A DNA stretch of 64,000 nt. Source: Gimesia algae. GTDB taxonomy: Bacteria > Planctomycetota > Planctomycetia > Planctomycetales > Planctomycetaceae. Under the pieces are notes generated by a model. The model did no database searches and had not been told where the DNA came from. It was given only the letters and a program-made list of their open reading frames with translations. Shown here one piece after another: positions 45,066-54,561 of this stretch (positions within the stretch are counted from its first letter, which is position 1; every line of letters begins with the position of its first letter). The DNA lies in contig NZ_CP036343.1 of the NCBI RefSeq assembly GCF_007746795.1, positions 3,900,369 to 3,964,368 of the forward strand, written 5' to 3'. A program made the translations under genes and the position numbers.

Positions 45066-46538
45066 TCAGGCGAGAATCTCATGAATCACTTCGCCATGCA
45101 CATTCGTCAGGCGACGTTCGATTCCGTTGTGATACCAGGTGAGACGGGTATGGTCGATCCCCAGCAAATGGAGCACAGTAGCGTGATAATCGTGCCAGGC
45201 AATCGGCTTTTCGACGGATTTCCAGCCAAATTCGTCGGTCGCACCGTAACTGATGCCATGTTTGAGCCCGCCGCCTGCCATCCAGACCGAAAAACCATTC
45301 ATATTGTGGTCTCGACCGGTACCGACCTTATCTGAAGCAGATTGGGTAAACGGAGTCCGCCCAAACTCTGTGGAAAATAGAACCAGAGTGTCATCCAGCA
45401 TGCCCCGCTGCCTCAAATCCTGAAGTAAACCCGCAATGGGCTGATCGATGCGGGCTGCCTCGCGAAGATGATTCCTTTTGACATCTTCATGACCGTCCCA
45501 GTTGATGCGCGGTGCTCCAAACGGGCCTCCGGAAAACAATTGTACAAAGCGAACTCCTTGCTCAAGTAAGCGTCGCGTCAGCAGGCAGTTACGGGCAAAA
45601 GGAGCTGTCACTTCGGAATCAAAACCGTAGAGAGATTGCGTGGCCGGAGTTTCAGCAGACAAATCAGTCACCCTGGGGACTGCCAACTGCATTTTCGCTG
45701 CTAACTCATGACTGCGAATCCTGGCTTCCAGATCGCTGTTAAAGCCCATCCGTTCGAGATGCTTTTGGTTGAACTGGTTTAACAATTGCCGACTGGCTGT
45801 TTCAGTCGTTTTCGAGATTTTTCGCTCAGGGAATAAATCACGAATCGCCGGCCCCTTTGACTGAAATGGTACCCCCTGATGCAATGCAGGTAAAAAACCA
45901 TTCGACCAGTTGATCGTTCCTGCAGCCGGATAACCGCGTACATCAGGCAGAACCACAAATGAAGGCAATTCATCGGTTTCACATCCCAGCCCGTACGAAA
46001 GCCAGGACCCCAGCACCGGAAACCCATTCAAACGAAAACCCGTGTTTTCCTGAAAGGTGGCTGGCGTGTGATTGGCGGAATCTGCCTTCATCGATCGCAA
46101 CAGTGTTAACTCATCTGCCTGTGCCGCTATGTGTGGAAACAGCTCGGAGATCCAAAGTCCACTCTCTCCGCGCTGACGGAACTCGAAATCATTTTTGCGT
46201 AACAGACCGACTTTGCCAAAAAAGGTCTCCGGCGTTTTATCGGTGGGCATCGTCTTGCCATGTAAATCTTTGAGCGCGGGTTTGTAGTCAAAGGAATCCA
46301 GATGACTTAGCCCTCCGATCAGACAAATATGGACGACTCGTTTAACCCGCGGCGGAAAATGAGTCCCGGGTGAATCATTTTTGACTGACTCGGCAGATGC
46401 GAGTGGTTTCTGATGTAACAGCAAATCCATGAGAGCGGTTCCCGCCAGCCCTGTCCGCGCCCAGGAAAAGAATTGACGGCGTGACATTGCATCGGGACCA
46501 GATACTGCTTCTGATGGAACTGTTTTCTGATATGACAT
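45066..46538 (-). CDS. DUF1501 protein (planctomycete, Tat-like signal)
   Basis: A 490-residue secreted protein with the start MSRRQFFSWARTGLAGTALM, a twin-arginine-like signal. The body shows the DUF1501 pattern: VHICLIGGLSHLDSFDYKP, LTLLRSMKADSANHTPATFQ, RFVQLFSGGPFGAPRINWDG and LVLFSTEFGRTPFTQSASDK, with GRDHNMNGFSVWMAGGG. These are related to the alkaline-phosphatase/sulfatase fold, but a catalytic Ser/Cys is not evident and the role is not known. It follows the DUF1549/DUF1553 gene by 7 bp, and this pairing is nearly universal in planctomycetes. Confidence 0.93.
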   Translation of the reverse strand: MSYQKTVPSEAVSGPDAMSRRQFFSWARTGLAGTALMDLLLHQKPLASAESVKNDSPGTHFPPRVKRVVHICLIGGLSHLDSFDYKPALKDLHGKTMPTDKTPETFFGKVGLLRKNDFEFRQRGESGLWISELFPHIAAQADELTLLRSMKADSANHTPATFQENTGFRLNGFPVLGSWLSYGLGCETDELPSFVVLPDVRGYPAAGTINWSNGFLPALHQGVPFQSKGPAIRDLFPERKISKTTETASRQLLNQFNQKHLERMGFNSDLEARIRSHELAAKMQLAVPRVTDLSAETPATQSLYGFDSEVTAPFARNCLLTRRLLEQGVRFVQLFSGGPFGAPRINWDGHEDVKRNHLREAARIDQPIAGLLQDLRQRGMLDDTLVLFSTEFGRTPFTQSASDKVGTGRDHNMNGFSVWMAGGGLKHGISYGATDEFGWKSVEKPIAWHDYHATVLHLLGIDHTRLTWYHNGIERRLTNVHGEVIHEILA

Positions 46539-46545
46539 CCTGCTC

Positions 46546-49500
46546 TCAATTCACATATAAAAATTCATTGCTGTTGAGTACGACCCGGCACAAAGCAGAG
46601 AGTCCGTGTTGCTCGCAGAAATCGCATGCAGTTGACAACTCTACAGGTTGAGGTGGGCGTTGATAAGCCAGTAAAAACAATTCTGTAACCTGTCTCTCCT
46701 GCCCGGTGCCGACGCGCTGCTGAATGCGTTCTGCCAACTTATCGGACATGCGTAACACAAAAGACGCATTCATCAACGAAAGTGCCTGGAGTGGCGTCGT
46801 CGTAGAGGCGCGGTCGGGTGTCGTCGTAGAGGGATCGGGACAGTCGAAGGTTTCCAGTAGAGGATGTCGCCCCCCTCTTGCAGAAAAGCGATAGATGGAT
46901 CTGCGATTAAATTCTGCGCCCACGGGATCCAGGGGTTCATAGAATTGCGTGCCTTTGAAAAAATAGGATTTCACATCCTGGTATCCCTGCCCCCCGATCT
47001 GCGGATTCAACTGGCCTGAGATTTTCAGAATCGAATCACGAATCGACTCTGCTTCAATTCTCTGCGGACTCTTGCGCCATAACCATTGATTGTCTACATC
47101 AATTTTCAACGCCTCCGGGTCGAGTTGCGCTGACTGCTGATAGACGTCAGAGAGCAGAATCAAACGGTGTAAGGATTTCAGACTCCAGTTCTCCTGTATC
47201 AGTTTGCGAGCCAGCCAGTCAAGCAATTCCGGATGGCTGCAGCGCCCCCCGTTAAACCCGAAATCATTGGGAGTATTGACGAGCCCCCTGCCAAAATGAT
47301 AGTGCCAGACTCGATTCACGATCACCCGGGCGAACAGGGGGTTCTTGGAACTGGTCACCCAGTCAGCAAAGCGAATTCTGCGATCATGGTCAGAGCTGTC
47401 AGTCGCTAATCCCAGATCTCCGTTGACTCCCTGGATTGATTTCAATCCTCCTGGACTGACAACCCCCGCGGGAGTTGCGACACTGCCTCTTTTCAACAGA
47501 TGCATGACAGCTGGATTGCGGGAAACTGCAGCATAAACTTTTTTCGGCTGAATTGACTGGAGCTGATTACTTTTAGCCTGCAGCTTTGCTTGTTCCCTAA
47601 GCAGCGTTTTTCGTTTTGACTGCTCTGAGGGAGAAAGGACAGCAACCAGTTCCGCTTCAGAGAAAAAAGTCCCCCCCCATTTTGCAGATTCCTGAATTTC
47701 TGTAGACGTCAGTGCCCGATCATATACACGGGCTTTCGTGACGACTCCCTTCAAGAGTCGATTCCCGTCGGGTGAACCATGACGCAAACCAATGAGCACC
47801 TCTGTTTTTTCGGAAGGAAACGACTGCAAGCCACGTGACTGATAACTCTTTCCATACAGTTTCCCATTGCGATAGGCAGTAATCCTGCCATCGGCAGAAT
47901 ACACCAGCGCAATCTGAACTTCCTTCTCAATCGCATCCTGTTCCTGCTGACCTTGAAAAGATTTCGTGCGATTAAAGTGATCGCTGCCTGCCAGCCAGTG
48001 CCCCGGTTGTTGTTCCCCAAATACGATGGCATCAAATATATTGCCCCCCACCGTCTGCACACTCAGAACGCCTCCTCCGCGCTGTTCAAAATTGGTCAGC
48101 TTCACCCAGGCTTCCAGTGTTTTTTCAGACAATCCTTGTTTGAGTGGTTCCGTTTTGAAGTAGGATTTATTTCCATCCAGCAGCAGCCCTGCCTCAGTTT
48201 GTCTGGCGGAACCATGTAACGTCCCCTGTAAACCACCAGCCAGATCCTGTGTACTCTTCCGAAAATTCCAGGCTGCAATCGGCGACGTCATTGCCAGAGG
48301 TAATTCTGTCTTTTTCTGTCCTGCACGTGAGGCAAGAACTCTTTGTCGGGCAACGGACTCTAAATCAAACAGGGTATACTGAGTTTTGCGAAGATGTTTT
48401 TTTGTTTGAGCCAGTTCCTGTTGCGCCTTTTCATAAGCAGGATCAGGCAGAACCCGTTCCCCATGTACCACCCCAGCAAGTGCCGCCGCAAACTGATAAT
48501 ATTCCTGATGGCTGATGGGATCGAATTTGTGATCATGGCAGCGGGCACAATTGACAGTCAAACCTAAAAACGTCTGACCAACGACCCCGACGATGTCTTC
48601 CAGTTCATCCTGTTTCATGGTCTCCCGCATTGTTTTACTAACGGGAATCACCACATCATGCGGGCCTGCCACCAGGAAACCGGTTGCCTTAACCGCCTCT
48701 GGATTGTCCGGCTCCAGCAGATCACCGGCCAGTTGTAATTTCACGAAGCGGTTATAAGGCATGTCCCGATTCAGCGCCTCAATCACCCAGTTGCGATAAG
48801 GCCAGGCGTTCAATCGAGGTTGATCTCGTTCAAAGCCGTTACTCTCACCAAAACGCACTACATCCAGCCAGTGACGCGCCCAATGCTCTCCATAATGAGG
48901 AGAAGCAAGCAGCCGATCAACCAGATTTTTATATGCGTCAGGTGACTCATTTTTCAGAAACGCTTCCACTTCTTCCGGCTCGGGCGGCAAACCTGTTACT
49001 GAATAGGAAAGACGTCGTATTAAGGTTCGACGATCGGTAACAGGCTGAGGCTGGAGCCCCTGTACCTGCAACTTGCTCACCACAAAAGCATCGATGGGAT
49101 TTCGTCCCCCCTCATCGGAAATGGAGGGAACAACAGGCATCCGCAGTGGCTGTAGTGACCACCAGTCATAACCGCCTCTTTTTTCAGTTGTTTTGCTGAA
49201 GGCATCAATCGGATCGGTACCCCAGGGAGCACCTGCTGAGATCCATAGTTTGAACAGCTGTTTTTGTTCTGCGGTGAGTGGATGCTCGGGGGGCATGGCA
49301 TCCGATTCGATATACTGCCACAACAGACTCTCTTCCGGGTGACCCGCCTGAAGCGCCGGTCCACTCTCCCCTCCCCGAAAGGCAACGGCTCGATTTGAGA
49401 AATCAAAACCCGCTTTGGGATCCAGACCGGCATGACAGTCCAGGCAATAACCCGAGATTAACGGAGCCATCACCCGATCAAAATCAGCACCTGCCGTCTT

Positions 49501-49596
49501 CGCATTTTGAAACAGCTCTGCTGCTTGAGCGGAGACAACCAGACTCAGCCAGATCACGACTGTCCAAACACTCAATCTGGGACCACCTGCACGCAT
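46546..49596 (-). CDS. DUF1549/DUF1553 protein with cytochrome-c-type N-terminus and LamG-like domain
   Basis: A protein of about 1,016 residues from ATG 49596, giving a signal peptide (SVWTVVIWLSLVVSAQA). A haem-binding CLDCH at residues 51-55 belongs to a planctomycete cytochrome-c domain (PSCyt1). DUF1549 runs from about 165 to 365 (NPIDAFVVSKLQVQGLQPQP) and contains a second CxxCH, CARCHDHKFDPIS. A LamG-like domain (about 480-635, LEAWVKLTNFEQRGGGV) is inserted. DUF1553 ends the protein (NPLFARVIVNRVWHYHFGRG, LVNTPNDFGFNGG). It is transcribed before the DUF1501 gene; function probably involves extracellular polymer use, by inference. Confidence 0.93.
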   Translation of the reverse strand: MRAGGPRLSVWTVVIWLSLVVSAQAAELFQNAKTAGADFDRVMAPLISGYCLDCHAGLDPKAGFDFSNRAVAFRGGESGPALQAGHPEESLLWQYIESDAMPPEHPLTAEQKQLFKLWISAGAPWGTDPIDAFSKTTEKRGGYDWWSLQPLRMPVVPSISDEGGRNPIDAFVVSKLQVQGLQPQPVTDRRTLIRRLSYSVTGLPPEPEEVEAFLKNESPDAYKNLVDRLLASPHYGEHWARHWLDVVRFGESNGFERDQPRLNAWPYRNWVIEALNRDMPYNRFVKLQLAGDLLEPDNPEAVKATGFLVAGPHDVVIPVSKTMRETMKQDELEDIVGVVGQTFLGLTVNCARCHDHKFDPISHQEYYQFAAALAGVVHGERVLPDPAYEKAQQELAQTKKHLRKTQYTLFDLESVARQRVLASRAGQKKTELPLAMTSPIAAWNFRKSTQDLAGGLQGTLHGSARQTEAGLLLDGNKSYFKTEPLKQGLSEKTLEAWVKLTNFEQRGGGVLSVQTVGGNIFDAIVFGEQQPGHWLAGSDHFNRTKSFQGQQEQDAIEKEVQIALVYSADGRITAYRNGKLYGKSYQSRGLQSFPSEKTEVLIGLRHGSPDGNRLLKGVVTKARVYDRALTSTEIQESAKWGGTFFSEAELVAVLSPSEQSKRKTLLREQAKLQAKSNQLQSIQPKKVYAAVSRNPAVMHLLKRGSVATPAGVVSPGGLKSIQGVNGDLGLATDSSDHDRRIRFADWVTSSKNPLFARVIVNRVWHYHFGRGLVNTPNDFGFNGGRCSHPELLDWLARKLIQENWSLKSLHRLILLSDVYQQSAQLDPEALKIDVDNQWLWRKSPQRIEAESIRDSILKISGQLNPQIGGQGYQDVKSYFFKGTQFYEPLDPVGAEFNRRSIYRFSARGGRHPLLETFDCPDPSTTTPDRASTTTPLQALSLMNASFVLRMSDKLAERIQQRVGTGQERQVTELFLLAYQRPPQPVELSTACDFCEQHGLSALCRVVLNSNEFLYVN

Positions 49597-49699
49597 GGCA
49601 AAATTCTTTCTGCTGACGTTCAAAAGAGTATTGTGATGCAATCGAAAGCCGGTTACCCGGCTGCGGAGGTTGACACGCCCCTGAAAGAGCCATATCATA

Positions 49700-49730
49700 T
49701 TTCACTATTGAAACCTATTTCATATATGAA
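49700..49730. promoter_or_regulatory. Two palindromic operator-like sites at the IclR gene
   Basis: TTTCA-CTAT-TGAAA (49700-49713) and TTCATATATGAA (49719-49730, perfect) lie 18 bp apart centre to centre in the 130-bp space between divergent genes, the second overlapping the first ATG. Similar half-sites (TTCA/TGAA) on the same face suggest binding of the regulator itself. This is inferred from symmetry only. Confidence 0.5.
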
Positions 49731-50526
49731 GTCAACAACAATGCGTATTCCTGACACAAAACGTAAATCAGAAGCAGCCGCCTCTCCCAGTCTGCAGCGG
49801 GGAATCGCGCTGCTGGAGCACCTCGCCAGGCATTCGCATGGCTGCACGCTAAGCGCGCTCAGCGAAGAACTGACCATTCCCCAGGCTTCATTATTGCGGA
49901 TTGGAAAAGCGCTGGAAGAACTCGGCTATGTGACACGAGACGTCACTACCAAAAAATATTACCTGACAAACCGGTTCCTGCAGTTGATCCCCCCGAGTGT
50001 CCAGGATCGCCCGCTGATGGAATGTGCCATTGGTCCGATGCGCGAGCTGCGCGACATGACCGGTGAAACAACCCAGCTCTGCTGCCTGATCGACCGGGAG
50101 ATCGTCATACTGGAACAGATGCTGGCGCGACATGCATTTAAATATTCTGCTGAGATCGGCGCTCGTGCCCCTTGTTTTAGCTGCGCTCCAGGAAAGGCCA
50201 TCGCAGCCTTTCTGCCGGACAATGAACGCGATGATCTGGTCAACCGTATTCAATTTAAACGTTTCACACCGCATACAATCACATCCAAACGAGCATTCCT
50301 CAGTGAACTGAATCTGATTCGTCAACGTGGTTATGCTGTTGATCATGAAGAAGGCCTGGTGGGAATCCGCTGTATCGCGGCACCCATCCTGGATCGAAAT
50401 GGAATTGGTATTGCCGCATTCACGATCACAGGCCCTGCGGAACGGATCCCACAGGATGAATATGAATCGCTGGGGGAGATAGTCCAGTCCCGGGCAGCTG
50501 CCGTAACTGCCGCCTATAATCGGTGA
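49726..50526 (+). CDS. IclR family transcriptional regulator
   Basis: From ATG 49726 it has 267 residues; an ATG at 49741 gives 262. The frame stays open for 73 more codons upstream, but that part is the antisense of the neighbouring gene. Residues 25-90 form the winged helix (LQRGIALLEHLARHSHGCTL, IPQASLLRIGKALEELGYV). The effector domain has LMECAIGPMRELRDMTGETT, CFSCAPGKAIAAFLPDNERD and GIRCIAAPILDRNGIGIAAF, all typical. It is divergent from the DUF1549/DUF1553 operon and may control it and itself. The ligand is unknown. Confidence 0.9.
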   Translation: MKSTTMRIPDTKRKSEAAASPSLQRGIALLEHLARHSHGCTLSALSEELTIPQASLLRIGKALEELGYVTRDVTTKKYYLTNRFLQLIPPSVQDRPLMECAIGPMRELRDMTGETTQLCCLIDREIVILEQMLARHAFKYSAEIGARAPCFSCAPGKAIAAFLPDNERDDLVNRIQFKRFTPHTITSKRAFLSELNLIRQRGYAVDHEEGLVGIRCIAAPILDRNGIGIAAFTITGPAERIPQDEYESLGEIVQSRAAAVTAAYNR

Positions 50527-50935
50527 TCACTGCCTGAATTCGAATTCTCTGGTATCACAATCAGCACAGACGCCACGATCATTTCAACCCTTCATTCCCT
50601 GACAATTGTTCCACTCGAATTTCCTGCGCCTTGACGGTCCAGTTGAGCCCTCCCCATGCATGTTGCAATTTGACATCCTGCTTTTGCAACCTAGCTTTAA
50701 ATTAGCTGAATAGATTTGATGTATTCCCCTGATACCGTTCCTGCTTAAAACAGACATCAACATCTGAAATCAGCACACTCTGCCATGTCTCTGTTTTAAA
50801 ACTGCAGAATCAATCGACTTTCCGTTATAAAACACAGGCATAGTAAATAGAGATTTTGTTGTGATATGCAAGACACAAGCGTTCCATCAGAACAAATTGT
50901 GTTAGAGCTTTGCTCAATATACCAAAGGCCGCAAG
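50527..50935. other. Intergenic region
   Basis: About 410 bp upstream of the GGDEF gene, AT-rich, with no hairpin and no coding sequence that I can support. It should contain that gene's promoter. Confidence 0.4.
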
Positions 50936-53080
50936 ATGAACAGCCCCCTCATAGCATCGAATAACCCCTTGCCGAGCTCATCCTCGGTACATGGGAGCTA
51001 TAATATGGGCTCTTCTAAGATTCTCAGACAGTTGATTTCACTATCGGAAGACTTCGAAGAATATTCTCTGGAGTCTGACAGCAGCGACATGATCGATCAG
51101 GTGATTTCCCGGAAACACTTGCGTAAACTGCTGTCAGCACTGCAGGCACGAGATGCTTCCACGCTCTGTCATTCGCGACGTGTTGCATTTCTGGCAAAAG
51201 GGATCGCTACGAACCTGGGGTGGGAAGGAATCCATCTGAAACGACTCGAAGTAGCCGCCCTCTTGCACGATATCGGAAAAATAGGCGTCCCCGATCATAT
51301 CATCTTCAAGCCTGGTAAATTGACTTCAGATGAAATTGAGCTGATGTCGCATTACCACAATATTGGTCTCGATGTCCTGCAAGCCTGCCATACCGATCAT
51401 GAAGTATTAACGATCCTGTCACAAACCCGTTATCACTTCAGCGGTGCCACGAATGGGTATCAATTTATCGGCAGCGAAGTCAACCAGGGAGCCCGCATCC
51501 TGGCGATTGCAGACGCTTACGACTCGCTGGCGACCGATCAGGTATATCGCACGGGAAAAAAACATGAGGACATCATGTCGATTCTCATGGAAGCGGCTGG
51601 CACACAGTTTGACGGAAATATTGTCTGTGCACTTTCACGCTGGGAACAAAATGAAAAACAGGCCTTCCATGATGCATTACAGGAAGTCAATCGCCTGTTC
51701 CAGCCTAAAGATTTCACAGAGCGAGAAGCGCTGGAAGCAAACCTGATCAACAACATTTTCTCCTATCTGTTTCAGATTGAAAGTCTGTACGATGGCTTTT
51801 ATATCGTCAATTCTGATTTTCAGTTTGTGCTCATCAGCCCCGGTCTTGAAAAACTGGCAGACCTGCGTGCCATTGATATGCTGGGAGAATCGTGGACCAG
51901 CAGCAGCCTGCCTCTCACAAATACGGAAGGCACAAACCTCACTTCAGCCGAATGCTCTATGAACCGGGTGATTGCCAATGGCAAGCCGATGACAACCGAA
52001 TTCATGTTAGAGCGACCAGGCGGGCGTCTGATCAATATTGAAGTACAATCGGTCCCGATGTTTGGCGACGATGGCCGTTTGATTGGTGTTACAGAAATAT
52101 TTCGGGATTTGTCCCGCAGCCTGAAACGCCCGAAAGAATACAATGACCTCAAACTGGCTGCCAGTCTGGATGCGTTAACATCGGTTGCCAACCGGGGTGA
52201 ACTGGAAACACAACTGGCGATCATGCTGTCCAGAATCCAGAAGGAACAGAACCCGGAACCATTGAGCCTGATCTTTATCGATGCAGATCATTTCAAAGAC
52301 ATCAACGACAGTTATGGTCACTCGACAGGTGATGAAGTCCTGGTAGAACTGGCGCGTTTGTTTCAGCATGAAACTTACTCTGGAGAACTGGTCGGCCGTT
52401 ATGGTGGGGAAGAGTTTGTCATTCTCTGCCCTGAAACGGCACTGGAACATGCTGTTAAAAAAGCAGAACGCTTACGACTGGCGGTTTCTAATCTGAAAAT
52501 GGAGAATCAGTCGAATATCAGGGTCACAGCTTCATTTGGTGTTGCTCAATATGAGCCTGGTGATTCATTAGAAAGTCTGTTTCATCGTGCAGACAGTGCT
52601 TTATACCAGGCGAAAGAAACGGGACGAAATAAAGTTCGGGCTCTTACCTGCGAACAGATGAAGTCGGGTGAGGTGATTCCTGACGAAGTACCTGAAAAGC
52701 CAGATTCCGAAGGCATGAGATTTGAAAGCACATTCAATGCACTGATCTCGTCAGACTTTATTGTCTATAAACTAGGTGGTTTCGTAAATGATAATCACGC
52801 GCGACTGACCGAAGTCAGTACAAACCGGGCTGTGATGAGACTGGGTAAAGCTGGATTACTTCCGTTCTGGGGTAAAACAGATGATCGAAAACCAGTAGAG
52901 ATCGAAGTCGTATTCGGTTCGTCTACCAAAAAATCAAACAGCAACAGACGTCAGACTTCATCTCAGGTGGAAATTGCAACCCGCATTACCCCGCTGGGAT
53001 GGATCAAACAACCCGAAGTGTTTCAGCAACGGGCAGGTCGTGTTTTTCGACTGCTGAAAGATTACTTCGCAGCCGAATGA
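50936..53080 (+). CDS. Degenerate HD-GYP / PAS / GGDEF signalling protein
   Basis: A cytosolic protein of up to 714 residues. ATG 50936 opens the frame; ATG 51005 has GGGAG seven bases upstream and may be the true start. An HD-GYP-like domain (about 58-230) keeps the metal HD (LLHDIGKIG, H111-D112), but the usual HHExxDGxGYP has become YHFSGATNGYQ (166-176), so phosphodiesterase activity is doubtful. A PAS-like domain (about 275-395) follows. The GGDEF domain has FIDADHFKDINDSYGHSTGD and active-site RYGGEEF; the RxxD inhibitory site is absent. The last 130 residues form an unrecognised domain. It probably makes cyclic di-GMP; exopolysaccharide-export genes follow. Confidence 0.88.
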   Translation: MNSPLIASNNPLPSSSSVHGSYNMGSSKILRQLISLSEDFEEYSLESDSSDMIDQVISRKHLRKLLSALQARDASTLCHSRRVAFLAKGIATNLGWEGIHLKRLEVAALLHDIGKIGVPDHIIFKPGKLTSDEIELMSHYHNIGLDVLQACHTDHEVLTILSQTRYHFSGATNGYQFIGSEVNQGARILAIADAYDSLATDQVYRTGKKHEDIMSILMEAAGTQFDGNIVCALSRWEQNEKQAFHDALQEVNRLFQPKDFTEREALEANLINNIFSYLFQIESLYDGFYIVNSDFQFVLISPGLEKLADLRAIDMLGESWTSSSLPLTNTEGTNLTSAECSMNRVIANGKPMTTEFMLERPGGRLINIEVQSVPMFGDDGRLIGVTEIFRDLSRSLKRPKEYNDLKLAASLDALTSVANRGELETQLAIMLSRIQKEQNPEPLSLIFIDADHFKDINDSYGHSTGDEVLVELARLFQHETYSGELVGRYGGEEFVILCPETALEHAVKKAERLRLAVSNLKMENQSNIRVTASFGVAQYEPGDSLESLFHRADSALYQAKETGRNKVRALTCEQMKSGEVIPDEVPEKPDSEGMRFESTFNALISSDFIVYKLGGFVNDNHARLTEVSTNRAVMRLGKAGLLPFWGKTDDRKPVEIEVVFGSSTKKSNSNRRQTSSQVEIATRITPLGWIKQPEVFQQRAGRVFRLLKDYFAAE

Positions 53081-53328
53081 TTCTGGTGTATTTGAGCGGC
53101 AGAACCTGCCGGTCGGCATCAGATTGTCGCTACAGTCTACCCCTCGCCAAAAGACAGGTAATCCACGCAAAATTTCCGGGATACGTTGACTCTTCCAATT
53201 CTTGAATATCCAACGATTGTATCTGTATTACGCCTCCGGATAACCCGTAAGATACGAAAAACCGTACACAGCGGTATAACAGGATTCCGATAAACCATGC
53301 GTATCGATTAACAATTAATCTGCGCACG

Positions 53329-54465
53329 GTGGTCTCCCTAGTGGCTTTAAAATCATTTATCACACATTCTTTTCTTTCAGTATTCCGACTTCAATCCCGG
53401 GACGTTTTCTTCACGTTTCTGATTTTGATTCTATCCGGTTTAAGCGGCTGCGCGCATACTGAATGTGAAGAGGATGGGATCTGTTCCCCCGCATATCACC
53501 GGGTTAAAAAATGCTTTTTCTTCCATAAAGATAAATGTTCTCCCCATCCATACCATTCACTGGATGGGTACCAGGCCGATCTCGACAAAATTGTCGTCAA
53601 ACACGCGGCAAAAAAGTGTGCTCGTGAATCCCTCAAAACGATTTCCTGTAACTGTAAAGACAAACCTTCGAAGGCATTCCGAAAAGGTTATCAACAGGCA
53701 TATGTTGATATCGCATTAGGCGAATCCGGAGAAGTTCCTCCCGTACCCCCCGAGGAGTACTGGGCCGCTCATTACCGGACTCCCGAAGGATATCTGGAAA
53801 TTCAAGAATGGTTCACCGGTTACAAACTCGGGGCAGAGCATGCCCTGGCAGGAGGACGGTATGATTATGATGAAATAGCGACTCCTTATTCATTGAGCGG
53901 ATGGAATCAACCGGCTGAAGAGCACTGGGATGCCGGCTCTGTCTATCATTCACAACCGCAGACTGAGGTTCATCCGGAACCACAGACCGCACCTCCGGCT
54001 TCCATCATAAATCCGCCCCCGCGCCCGGAGCCCCACGAACTCAAATTACCGAAGCCATCTGTAAATCAACCAGGACAACCTCTGCCGATGGTTCCTCAGC
54101 ACCATCTACCCTTGCCTCCACCACCGGCTCTCCCAGGACATACACCTCCAGTCAAACCAGTGCTTCCGCAACCAGAACTGCGCAAGCAACCACCGGTTAC
54201 TGCTCCCAAGCCTCCTCCAGTCATACAGGCACCCGCAGTTCAACCTGATACTCCTGCAACACAGCAGCCTGCAATACCACCTTACATCAATGATGATCCG
54301 CCTCCGAGCCCTTATACATTACAGTCATATCCTTATACTCCCTTGCCGGATACACCAGCATCGGCAGCGGTTCAAGATAGGCGTCAGAGAGAACAAATGA
54401 ATGACTCAAAGCTGCCAAGTTATTCTACCGCTGACAAATTGCCCAACTATCGAGACAGACGGTGA
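53329..54465 (+). CDS. Proline-rich lipoprotein
   Basis: A 378-residue protein that opens at GTG 53329 and has a lipobox LSGC (C41). It has a Cys-containing globular part (residues 42-175, with CEEDGICSPAY, KKCFFFHKDKCSPHPYHSLD and FRKGYQQAYVDIALGESGE). Residues 200-378 are a Pro/Gln/His-rich unstructured tail that could span the cell wall or periplasm. No homologous family is recognised. It precedes the polysaccharide-export gene by under 100 bp, so a role in surface polymer export is possible. Confidence 0.7.
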   Translation: MVSLVALKSFITHSFLSVFRLQSRDVFFTFLILILSGLSGCAHTECEEDGICSPAYHRVKKCFFFHKDKCSPHPYHSLDGYQADLDKIVVKHAAKKCARESLKTISCNCKDKPSKAFRKGYQQAYVDIALGESGEVPPVPPEEYWAAHYRTPEGYLEIQEWFTGYKLGAEHALAGGRYDYDEIATPYSLSGWNQPAEEHWDAGSVYHSQPQTEVHPEPQTAPPASIINPPPRPEPHELKLPKPSVNQPGQPLPMVPQHHLPLPPPPALPGHTPPVKPVLPQPELRKQPPVTAPKPPPVIQAPAVQPDTPATQQPAIPPYINDDPPPSPYTLQSYPYTPLPDTPASAAVQDRRQREQMNDSKLPSYSTADKLPNYRDRR

Positions 54466-54561
54466 GACATGATTTTTCAGAAAATATGAAACTTGTTCCA
54501 CAGAAATCAGAGTGCGGAAATGACCGACAGGATGTCGTTAGAATTTAAAGGTTCGATCAGA

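Noticed and set aside
49507..49725. 73-codon upstream extension of the IclR frame
   Set aside because: It runs antisense through the start of the DUF1549/DUF1553 gene and its spacer; internal ATGs at 49726/49741 give the normal IclR length.
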